From: Diplolepis rosae
Lineage: Eukaryota; Arthropoda; Insecta; Hymenoptera; Diplolepididae
Reading direction: 5' to 3'
Length of the DNA: 64,000 nt
Assembly: GCA_030998225.1 (NCBI GenBank)
Contig: JAPYXD010000685.1
Span: 868,001-932,000 of the forward strand
The position numbers were made by a program, and so were the translations under genes. The notes under the pieces were generated by a model that did not search any database, was not told where the DNA came from, and was given only the letters and a program-made list of their open reading frames with translations. Below are positions 49,640 through 61,739 of the stretch, piece by piece; position 1 is the stretch's first letter, and each line of letters starts with the position of its first letter.

Positions 49640-52600
49640 AAACGTAACACTGCGCGTTACACCGCTCCCTCTCAGCTTCTTGTTTATTTTTCAAACCTTT
49701 TTGTAAACGAAACACTAAGCGTTAATTCGTTCTCTGTTAAATTGTCGCTTATTTTTCGAACCTTTTTGTAAACGAAACACTGGGCGTTAGAACCTTCCCT
49801 CTCAGCTTGCTGTTTATTTTTCAATCCTTTTTGTAAACGAAACACTAAGCGTTGATTCATTCTCGGTTACTTTGACGCTTATTTTTAAACCATTTTGTGA
49901 ACGTAACACTGGCCGATAATTCGTTCTCTGTCAGTTTGTCGCTTATTCTTCAAAACTTTTTGTGTACGAAACACTACGCGTTAATTCGTTCTCTGTTAGT
50001 TTGGCGCTTATATTTCGAAACTGTTATAAACGAAAAACGGAGCGTTAATTCGTTCTCTGCCAGTATGTAACTTATTTTTCAAACCGCTTTGTAAACGAAA
50101 CAATGAGCGTTAATGCGTTCTCTGTTAGCTTTTAGTTTATTTTTCATTCCTTTTTGTACACGAAACACTGGGCGTTAGAACCTTCCCTCTCAGATTGTTG
50201 TTATATTCTCAAACCTTTTTGTAAACGATACACTGAGCGTTAGTTCGTTCCCTGTTAATTTGTGGCTTATTTTCAATTCTTTTTGTAAACGAAAGACTGA
50301 ACGTTAATTTGTTCTCTGTTAGATTTTTGTTTAATTTTCAATCCTTTTTGTAAACGAAACACTAAGCGTTAATTCGTTCTCTGTTAATTTGTCGCTTATT
50401 TTCAATACTTTTTGTAAACGAAACACTGAGCGTTACTGCGTTCTCTGTTAGCTTTTATTTTATTTTTCAAAGCTTTCTGTAAACGAAACACTGAGCGTTA
50501 ATTCGTTCTCTGTTAATTTGTCGCTTATTTTTCATTCTTTTTCGTAAACGAAACACTGGGCGTTAGAACCTTCCCTCTCAGCTTGTTGTTTATTTCTCAA
50601 ACCTTTTTGTAAACGATACAATGAGCATTACTTCGTTCTCTGTAAGCTTCTTGTTCATTTTTCAACATTTTTTGAAACGAAACAATGAGCGTCGATTCGT
50701 TCTCTGTTAAATTGTCGCTTATTTTTCGAACCTTTTTGTAAAAGAAACACTGAGCGTTAGTCCGTTCCCTCTTAGCTTGTAGTTTATTTTTCAAACCTTT
50801 TTGTAAACAAAACACTAAGCGTTAATTCGTTCTCTGTTAAATTGTCGCTTATTTTTCGAACCTTTTTTAAACGAAACACTGGGCGTTAGAACCTTCCATC
50901 TCCATCTCCATCTCCCTGTTAATTTGTCGCTTATTTTCAATACTTTTTGTGCACGAAACACTGAGCGTTAATTCGTTCTCTGTTAGCTTGTTGTTTAATT
51001 TTTTAATCCTTTTTGTAAACGAAACACTAAGCGTTGATTCATTCTCGGTTACTTTGACGCTTATTTTTAAACCATTTTGTGAACGTAACACTGGGCGATA
51101 ATTCGTTCTCTGTCAGTTTGTCGCTTATTTTTCAAAACTTTTTGTGTACGAAACACTACGCGTTAATTTGTTCTCTGTTAGTTTGTCGCTTATTTTTCAT
51201 TCCTTTTTGTAAACGAAACACTGGGCGTTAGAACCTTCCCTCTCAGCTTGTTGTTTATTTCTCAAACCTTTTTGTAAACGAAACAGTGGGCGTTAGAACC
51301 TTCCCTCTCAGCTTGTTGTTTATTTTTCAAACATTTTTGTAAACGTAACACTGAGCGTTAATGCGTTCTCTGTTAGCTTTTACTTTATTTTTCATTCCTT
51401 TTTGTACACGAAACACTGGGCGTTAGAACCTTCCCTCTCAGATTGTTGTTTATTTCTCAAACCTTTTTGTAAATGAAACACCGAGCGTTAATCCCTTCTC
51501 TGTTAATTTGTCGCTTATTTTTCATTCCTTTTTGTAAACGAAACACTGAGCGTTAATTCGTTCTCTGTTAGCTTTTTGTTTAATTTTCAATCCTTTTTGT
51601 AAATGAAACACTAAGCGTTAATTCGTTCTCTGTTAATTTGTCGCTTATTTTCAATCCTTTTTGACAACGAAACACTGAGCGTTAGTCCGTTCCCTCTTAG
51701 CTTGTTGTTTATTTTTCAAACTTTTTTGTGAACGAAACACTAAGCGTTAATTCGTTCCCAGTTAGATTGTCGCTTATTTTCAATACTTTTTGTAAACGAA
51801 ACACTGAGCGTTGATCCGTTCTCTGTTAGCTTTTTGTTTATTTTTCAAACCATTTTGTAAACGAAACACTAAGCGTTAATTCGTTCTCTGTTAATTTGTC
51901 GCTTATTTTTCATTCCTTTTTGTAAACGTAACACTGCGCGTTACACCGCTCCCTCTCAGCTTCTTGTTTATTTTTCAAACCTTTTTTGTAAACGAAACAC
52001 TAAGCGTTAATTCGTACTCTGTTAAATTGTCGCTTATTTTTCGAACCTTTTTGTAAACGAAACACTGGGCGTTAGAACCTTCCCTCTCAGCTTGCTGTTT
52101 ATTTTTCAATCCTTTTTGTAAACGAAACACTAAGCGTTGATTCATTCTCGGTTACTTTGACGCTTATTTTTAAACCATTTTGTGAACGTAACACTGGCCG
52201 ATAATTCGTTCTCTGTCAGTTTGTCGCTTATTCTTCAAAACTTTTTGTGTACGAAACACTACGCGTTAATTCGTTCTCTGTTAGTTTGGCGCTTATATTT
52301 CGAAACTGTTATAAACGAAAAACGGAGCGTTAATTCGTTCTCTGCCAGTATGTAACTTATTTTTCAAACCGCTTTGTAAACGAAACAATGAGCGTTAATG
52401 CGTTCTCTGTTAGCTTTTAGTTTATTTTTCATTCCTTTTTGTACACGAAACACTGGGCGTTAGAACCTTCCCTCTCAGATTGTTGTTATATTCTCAAACC
52501 TTTTTGTAAACGATACACTGAGCGTTAGTTCGTTCCCTGTTAATTTGTGGCTTATTTTCAATTCTTTTTGTAAACGAAAGACTGAACGTTAATTTGTTCT

Positions 52601-53400
52601 CTGTTAGATTTTTGTTTAATTTTCAATCCTTTTTGTAAACGAAACACTAAGCGTTAATTCGTTCTCTGTTAATTTGTCGCTTATTTTCAATACTTTTTGT
52701 AAACGAAACACTGAGCATTACTGCGTTCTCTGTTAGCTTTTATTTTATTTTTCAAAGCTTTCTGTAAACGAAACACTCAGGGATAATTCGTTCTCTGTTA
52801 ATTTGTCGCTTATTTTTCATTCTTTTTTGTAAACGAAACACTGGGCGTTAGAACCTTCCCTCTCAGCTTGTTGTTTATTTCTCAAACCTTTTTGTAAACG
52901 ATACAATGAGCATTACTTCGTTCTCTGTAAGCTTCTTGTTCATTTTTCAACATTTTTTGAAACGAAACAATGAGCGTCGATTCGTTCTCTGTTAAATTGT
53001 CGCTTATTTTTCGAACCTTTTTGTAAAAGAAACACTGAGCGTTAGTACGTTCCCTCTTAGCTTGTAGTTTATTTTTCAAACCTTTTTTGTAAACAAAACA
53101 CTAAGCGTTAATTCGTTCTCTGTTAAATTGTCGCTTATTTTTCGAACCTTTTTTAAACGAAACACTGGGCGTTAGAACCTTCCATCTCCATCTCCATCTC
53201 CCTGTTAATTTGTCGCTTATTTTCAATACTTTTTGTGCACGAAACACTGAGCGTTAATTCGTTCTCTGTTAGCTTGTTGTTTAATTTTTTAATCCTTTTT
53301 GTAAACGAAACACTAAGCGTTGATTCATTCTCGGTTACTTTGACGCTTATTTTTAATCCATTTTGTGAACGTAACACTGGGCGATAATTCGTTCTCTGTC
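49640..53400 (+). repeat. About 2.29-kb offset tandem duplication in satellite B
   Basis: The series from acaccgctccctctcagc through aaaaacggagcg, attgttgttatattctc and the triple catctc marker occurs at about 49640-51200 and again about 2285-2289 bp later. The second copy carries a few private changes, such as ttcgtactctg and cactcagggataattcg. Confidence 0.82.
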
Positions 53401-54110
53401 AGTTTGTCGCTTATTTTTCAAAACTTTTTGTGTACGAAACACTACGCGTTAATTTGTTCTCTGTTAGTTTGTCGCTTATTTTTCATTCCTTTTTGTAAAC
53501 GAAACACTGGGCGTTAGAACCTTCCCTCTCAGCTTGTTGTTTATTTCTCAAACCTTTTTGTAAACGATACACTGAGCGTTGATTCGTTCTCCGTTAGCTT
53601 GTTGTTTATTTCTCAACCTTTTTGTAAACAATACACTGAGCGTTGATTCGTTCTCTGTTAGCATGTTTTTATTTTCCAAACATTTTTGTAAAAAAAACAC
53701 TGAGCGTTAATCCGTTCTCTGTTAATTTGTTGCTTATTTTTCATTCCTTTTTGTAAACGAAACACTGGGCGTTAGAACCTTCCCTCTCAGCTTGTTGTTT
53801 ATTTCTCAAACCTTTTTGTAAACGATACAATGAGCATTACTTCGTTCTCTGTAAGCTTGTTGTTCATTTTTCAACGTTTTGTGAAACTAAACACTGAGCG
53901 TCGATTCGTTCTCTGTTAAATTGTCGCTTATTTTTCGAACCTTTTTGTAAACGAAACACTGAGCGTTAGTCCGTTCCCTCTTAGCTTGTAGTTTATTTTT
54001 GAAACCTTTTTGTGAACGAAACACTAAGCGTTAATTCGTTCCTTGTTAATTTGTCGCTTATTTTCAATACTTTTTGTAAACGAAACACTGAGCGTTAATT
54101 CGTTCTCTGT
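52090..54110 (+). repeat. Satellite B segment repeated at +7.28 kb
   Basis: Matches about 59370-61390 at an offset of about 7282 bp, including the triple catctc marker, ttctccgttagcttg and the gttaatttgttgctt variant. Identity is broken by small patches, for example aaaaacggagcg here against aaacaatgagcg in the other copy. Confidence 0.8.
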
Positions 54111-57100
54111 TAATTTGTCGCTTATATTTCGAAACTGTTATAAACGAAAAAATGAGCGTTAATTCGTTCTCTGCCAGTATGTAACTTATTTTTCAAACCG
54201 CTTTGTAAACGAAAAACTGAGCGTTAATTCGTTCTCTGTTAGCTTTTAGTTTATTTTTCATTCCTTTTTGTACACGAAACACTGGGCGTTAGAACCTTCC
54301 CTCTCAGATTGTTGTTTATTTCTCAAACCCTTTTGTAAACGAAACACTGAGCGTTAGTCCGTTCCATGTTAATTTGTCGCTTATTTTTCAAAACTTTTTG
54401 TGTACGAAACACTACGCGTTAATTTGTTCTCTGTTAGTTTGTCGCTTATTTTTCATTCCTTTTTGTAAACGAAACACTGGGCGTTAGAACCTTCCCTCTC
54501 AGCTTGTTGTTTATTTCTCAAACCTTTTTGTAAACGAAACACTGGGCGTTAGAACCTTCCCTCTCAGCTTGTTGTTTATTTTTCAAACATTTTTGTAAAC
54601 GAAACACTGAGCGTTGATCCGTTCTCTGTTAGCTTTTTGTTTATTTTTCATTCCTTTTTGTACACGAAACACTGGGCGTTAGAACCTTCCCTCTCAGATT
54701 GTTGTTTATTTCTCAAAACTTTTTGTAAATGAAACACCGAGCGTTAATCCCTTCTCTGTTAATTTGTCGCTTATTTTTCATTCCTTTTTGTAAACGAAAC
54801 ACTGAGCGTTAATTCGTTCTCTGTTAGCTTTTTGTTTATTTTTGAAACCTTTTTGTAAATGAAACACTAAGCGTTAATTCGTTCTCTGTTAATTTGTCGC
54901 TTATTTTCAATCCTTTTTGTGAACGAAACACTAAGCGTTAATTCGTTCCCAGTTAGATTGTCGCTTATTTTCAATACTTTTTGTAAACGAAACACTGAGC
55001 GTTGATCCGTTCTCTGTTAGCTTTTTGTTTATTTTTCAAACCATTTTGTAAACGAAACACTAAGCGTTAATTCGTTCTCTGTTAATTTGTCGCTTATTTT
55101 TCATTCCTTTTTGTAAACGAAACACTGAGCGTTAATTCGTTCCTTGTTAATTTGTCGCTTATTTTCAATACTTTTTGTAAACGAAACACTGAGCGTTAGT
55201 CCGTTCCCTCTTAGCTTGTAGTTTATTTTTGAAACCTTTTTGTGAACGAAACACTAAGCGTTAATTCGTTCCTTGTTAATTTGTCGCTTATTTTTAATTC
55301 CTTTTTGTAAACGAAACACTGAGCGTTAATTCGTTCTCTGTTAGCTTTTTGTTTAATTTTCAATCCTTTTTGTAAATGAAACACTAAGCGTTAATTCGTT
55401 CTCTGTTAATTTGTCGCTTATTTTCAATCCTTTTTGTGAACGAAACACTAAGCGTTAATTCGTTCCCAGTTAGATTGTCGCTTATTTTCAATACTTTTTG
55501 TAAACGAAACACTGACCGTTGATCCGTTCTCTGTTAGCTTTTTGTTTATTTTTCAAACCTTTTTGTAAACAAAACACTAAGCGTTAATTCGTTCTCTGTT
55601 AAATTGTCGCTTATTTTTCGAACCTTTTTTAGACGAAACACTGGGCGTTAGAACCTTCCATCTCCATCTCCATCTCCCTGTTAATTTGTCGCTTATTTTC
55701 AATACTTTTTGTGCACGAAACACTGAGCGTTAATTCGTTCTCTGTTAGCTTGTTGTTTAATTTTTTAATCCTTTTTGTAAACGAAACACTAAGCGTTGAT
55801 TCATTCTCGGTTACTTTGACGCTTATTTTTAAACCATTTCGTGAACGTAACACTGGGCGATAATTCGTTCTCTGTCAGTTTGTCGCTTATTTTTCAAAAC
55901 TTTTTGTGTACGAAACACTACGCGTTAATTTGTTCTCTGTTAGTTTGTCGCTTATTTTTCATTCCTTTTTGTAAACGAAACACTGGGCGTTAGAACCTTC
56001 CCTCTCAGCTTGTTGTTTATTTCTCAAACCTTTTTGTAAACGAAACAGTGGGCGTTAGAACCTTCCCTCTCAGCTTGTTGTTTATTTTTCAAACATTTTT
56101 GTAAACGTAACACTGAGCGTTAATGCGTTCTCTGTTAGCTTTTACTTTATTTTTCATTCCTTTTTGTACACGAAACACTGGGCGTTAGAACCTTCCCTCT
56201 CAGATTGTTGTTTATTTCTCAAACCTTTTTGTAAATGAAACACCGAGCGTTAATCCCTTCTCTGTTAATTTGTCGCTTATTTTTCATTCCTTTTTGTAAA
56301 CGAAACACTGAGCGTTAATTCGTTCTCTGTTAGCTTTTTGTTTAATTTTCAATCCTTTTTGTAAATGAAACACTAAGCGTTAATTCGTTCTCTGTTAATT
56401 TGTCGCTTATTTTCAATCCTTTTTGACAACGAAACACTGAGCGTTAGTCCGTTCCCTCTTAGCTTGTTGTTTATTTTTCAAACATTTTTGTAAACGAAAC
56501 ACTGAGCGTTGATCCGTTCTCTGTTAGCTTTTTGTTTATTTTTCAAACCATTTTGTAAACGAAACACTAAGCGTTAATTCGTTCTCTGTTAATTTGTCGC
56601 TTATTTTTCATTCCTTTTTGTAAACGAAACACTGAGCGTTAATTCGTTCCTTGTTAATTTGTCGCTTATTTTCAATACTTTTTGTAAACGAAACACTGAG
56701 CGTTAGTCCGTTCCCTCTTAGCTTGTAGTTTATTTTTGAAACCTTTTTGTGAACGAAACACTAAGCGTTAATTCGTTCCTTGTTAATTTGTCGCTTATTT
56801 TCAATCTTTTTTGTAAACGAAATACTGTGCGTTAATTCGTTCTCTGTTAGCTTGTTGTTTAATTTTCAATCCTTTTTGTAAACGAAACACTAAGCGTTAA
56901 TTCGTTCTCTGTTAATTTGTCGCTTATTTTTCATTCCTTTTTGTAAACGTAACACTGCGCGTTACACCGCTCCCTCTCAGCTTCTTGTTTATTTTTCAAA
57001 CCTTTTTGTAAACGAAACACTAAGCGTTAATTCGTTCTCTGTTAAATTGTCGCTTATTTATCGAAACTTTTTGTAAACGAAACACTGGGCGTTAGAACCT

Positions 57101-60100
57101 TCCCTCTCAGCTTGTTGTTTATTTTTCAATCCTTTTTGTAAACGAAACACTAAGCGTTGATTCATTCTCGGTTACTTTGACGCTTATTTTTAAACCATTT
57201 TGTGAACGTAACACTGGCCGATAATTCGTTCTCTGTCAGTTTGTCGCTTATTCTTCAAAACTTTTTGTGTACGAAACACTACGCGTTAATTCGTTCTCTG
57301 TTAGTTTGGCGCTTATATTTCGAAACTGTTATAAACGAAAAACGGAGCGTTAATTCGTTCTCTGCCAGTATGTAACTTATTTTTCAAACCGCTTTGTAAA
57401 CGAAACAATGAGCGTTAATGCGTTCTCTGTTAGCTTTTAGCTTATTTTTCATTCCTTTTTGTACACGAAACACTGGGCGTTAGAACCTTCCCTCTCAGAT
57501 TGTTGTTATATTCTCAAACCTTTTTGTAAACGATACACTGAGCGTTAGTTCGTTCCCTGTTAATTTGTGGCTTATTTTCAATTCTTTTTGTAAACGAAAG
57601 ACTGAACGTTAATTTGTTCTCTGTTAGATTTTTGTTTAATTTTCAATCCTTTTTGTAAACGAAACACTAAGCGTTAATTCGTTCTCTGTTAATTTGTCGC
57701 TTATTTTCAATACTTTTTGTAAACGAAACACTGAGCGTTACTGCGTTCTCTGTTAGCTTTTATTTTATTTTTCAAAGCTTTCTGTAAACGAAACACTGAG
57801 CGTTAATTCGTTCTCTGTTAATTTGTCGCTTATTTTTCATTCTTTTTTGTAAACGAAACACTGGGCGTTAGAACCTTCCCTCTCAGCTTGTTGTTTATTT
57901 CTCAAACCTTTTTGTAAACGATACAATGAGCATTACTTCGTTCTCTGTAAGCTTCTTGTTCATTTTTCAACATTTTTTGAAACGAAACAATGAGCGTCGA
58001 TTCGTTCTCTGTTAAATTGTCGCTTATTTTTCGAACCTTTTTGTAAAAGAAACACTGAGCGTTAGTCCGTTCCCTCTTAGCTTGTAGTTTATTTTTCAAA
58101 CCTTTTTGTAAACAAAACACTAAGCGTTAATTCGTTCTCTGTTAAATTGTCGCTTATTTTTCGAACCTTTTTTAAACGAAACACTGGGCGTTAGAACCTT
58201 CCATCTCAGCTTGTTGTTTATTTTTCAAACTTTTTGTTAACGAAACACTAAGCGTTAATTCGTTCCCTGTTAATTTGTCGCTTATTTTCAATACTTTTGT
58301 GTGCACGAAACTCTGAGCGTTAATTCGTTCTCTGTTAGCTTGTTGTTTAATTTTCAATCCTTTTTGTAAACGAAACACTAAGCGTTCATTCATTCTCGGT
58401 TACTTTGACGCTTATTTTTAAACCATTTTGTGAACGTAACACTGGGCGATAATTCGTTCTCTGTCAGTTTGTCGCTTATTCTTCAAAACTTTTTGTGTAC
58501 GAAACACTACGCGTTAATTCGTTCTCTGTTAGTTTGGCGCTTATATTTCGAAACTGTTATAAACGAAACACTGAGCGTTAATTCGTTCTCTGCCAGTATG
58601 TAACTTATTTTTCAAACCGCTTTGTAAACGAAACACTGAGCGTTAATGCGTTCTCTGTTAGCTTGTTGTTTATTTTTCATTCTTTTTGTAAACGAAACAC
58701 TGGGCGTTAGAACCTTCCCTCTCAGCTTGTTGTTTATTTCTCAAACCTTTTTGTAAACGATACAATGAGCATTACTGCGTTCTCTGTTAGCTTTTATTTT
58801 ATTTTTCAAAGCTTTCTGTAAACGAAACACTGAGCGTTAATTCGTTCTCTGTTAATTTGTCGCTTATTTTTCATTCTTTTTTGTAAACGAAACACTGGGC
58901 GTTAGATCCTTCCCTCTCAGCTTGTTGTTTATTTCTCAAACCTTTTTGTAAACGATACACTGAGCGTTGATTCGTTCTCCGTTAGCTTGTTGTTTATTTT
59001 TCAAACATTTTTGTAAACGAAACACTGAGCGATAATTAGTTCCCTGTTAGCTTGTTGTTTACTTTTCAATCCTTCCTGTAAACGAAACACTGGGCGTTAG
59101 TCCGTTCCCTCTTAGCTTGTAGTTTATTTTTCAAACCTTTTTGTAAACAAAACACTAAGTGTTAATTCGTTCTCTGTTAAATTGTCGCTTATTTTTCGAA
59201 CCTTTTTTAAACGAAACACTGGGCGTTAGAACCTTCCATCTCAGCTTGTTGTTTATTTTTCAAACTTTTTGTTAACGAAACACTAAGCGTTATTTCGTTC
59301 CCTGTTAATTTGTCGCTTATTTTCAATACTTTTTGTAAACGAAACACTGAGCTTTAATTCGTTCTCTGTTAGCTTGTTGTTTAATTTTCAATCCTTTTTG
59401 TAAACGAAACACTAAGCGTTGATTCATTCTCGGTTACTTTGACGCTTATTTTTAAACCATTTTGGGAACGTAACACTGGCCGATAATTCGTTCTCTGTCA
59501 GTTTGTCGCTTATTCTTCAAAACTTTTTGTGTACGAAACACTACGCGTTAATTCGTTCTCTGTTAGTTTGGCGCTTATATTTCGAAACTGTTATAAACGA
59601 AACAATGAGCGTTAATGCGTTCTCTGCCAGTATGTAACTTATTTTTCAAACCGCTTTGTAAACGAAACAATGAGCGTTAATGCGTTCTCTGTTAGCTTTT
59701 AGTTTATTTTTCATTCCTTTTTGTACACGAAACACTGGGCGTTAGAACCTTCCCTCTCAGATTGTTGTTATATTCTCAAACCTTTTTGTAAACGATACAC
59801 TGAGCGTTAGTTCGTTCCCTGTTAATTTGTGGCTTATTTTCAATTCTTTTTGTAAACGAAAGACTGAACGTTAATTTGTTCTCTGTTAGATTTTTGTTTA
59901 ATTTTCAATCCTTTTTGTAAACGAAACACTAAGCGTTAATTCGTTCTCTGTTAATTTTTCGCTTATTTTCAATACTTTTTGTAAACGAAACACTGAGCGT
60001 TACTGCGTTCTCTGTTAGCTTTTATTTTATTTTTCAAAGCTTTCTGTAAACGAAACACTGAGCGTTAATTCGTTCTCTGTTAATTTGTCGCTTATTTTTC

Positions 60101-61739
60101 ATTCTTTTTTGTAAACGAAACACTGGGCGTTAGAACCTTCCCTCTCAGCTTGTTGTTTATTTCTCAAACCTTTTTGTAAACGATACAATGAGCATTACTT
60201 CGTTCTCTGTAAGCTTCTTGTTCATTTTTCAACATTTTTTGAAACGAAACAATGAGCGTCGATTCGTTCTCTGTTAAATTGTCGCTTATTTTTCGAACCT
60301 TTTTGTAAAAGAAACACTGAGCGTTAGTCCGTTCCCTCTTAGCTTGTAGTTTATTTTTCAAACCTTTTCTGTAAACAAAACACTAAGCGTTAATTCGTTC
60401 TCTGTTAAATTGTCGCTTATTTTTCGAACCTTTTTTAAACGAAACACTGGGCGTTAGAACCTTCCATCTCCATCTCCATCTCCCTGTTAATTTGTCGCTT
60501 ATTTTCAATACTTTTTGTGCACGAAACACTGAGCGTTAATTCGTTCTCTGTTAGCTTGTTGTTTAATTTTTTAATCCTTTTTGTAAACGAAACACTAAGC
60601 GTTGATTCATTCTCGGTTACTTTGACGCTTATTTTTAAACCATTTTGTGAACGTAACACTGGGCGATAATTCGTTCTCTGTCAGTTTGTCGCTTATTTTT
60701 CAAAACTTTTTGTGTACGAAACACTACGCGTTAATTTGTTCTCTGTTAATTTGTCGCTTATTTTTCATTCCTTTTTGTAAACGAAACACTGGGCGTTAGA
60801 ACCTTCCCTCTCAGCTTGTTGTTTATTTCTCAAACCTTTTTGTAAACGATACACTGAGCGTTGATTCGTTCTCCGTTAGCTTGTTGTTTATTTCTCAACC
60901 TTTTTGTAAACAATACACTGAGCGTTGATTCGTTCTCTGTTAGCATGTTTTTATTTTTCAAACATTTTTGTAAAAAAAACACTGAGCGTTAATCCGTTCT
61001 CTGTTAATTTGTTGCTTATTTTTCATTCCTTTTTGTAAACGAAACACTGGGCGTTAGAACCTTCCCTCTCAGCTTGTTGTTTATTTCTCAAACCTTTTTG
61101 TAAACGATACAATGAGCATTACTTCGTTCTCTGTAAGCTTGTTGTTCATTTTTCAACGTTTTGTGAAACTAAACACTGAGCGTCGATTCGTTCTCTGTTA
61201 AATTGTCGCTTATTTTTCGAACCTTTTTGTAAACGAAACACTGAGCGTTAGTCCGTTCCCTCTTAGCTTGTAGTTTATTTTTGAAACCTTTTTGTGAACG
61301 AAACACTAAGCGTTAATTCGTTCCTTGTTAATTTGTCGCTTATTTTCAATACTTTTTGTAAACGAAACACTGAGCGTTAATTCGTTCTCTGTTAGCTTTT
61401 TGTTTATTTTTCAAACCATTTTGTAAACGAAACACTAAGCGTTAATTCGTTCTCGGTTACTTTGACGCTTATTTTTAAACCATTTTGGGAACGTAACACT
61501 GGGCGATAATTCGTTCTCTGTCAGTTTGTCGCTTATTCTTCAAAACTTTTTGTGTACGAAACACTACGCGTTAATTCGTTCTCTGTTAGTTTGGCGCTTA
61601 TATTTCGAAACTGTTATAAACGAAACACTGAGCGTTAATTCGTTCTCTGCCAGTATGTAACTTATTTTTCAAACCGCTTTGTAAACGAAACACTGAGCGT
61701 TAATGCGTTCTCTGTTAGCTTTTACTTTATTTTTCATTC

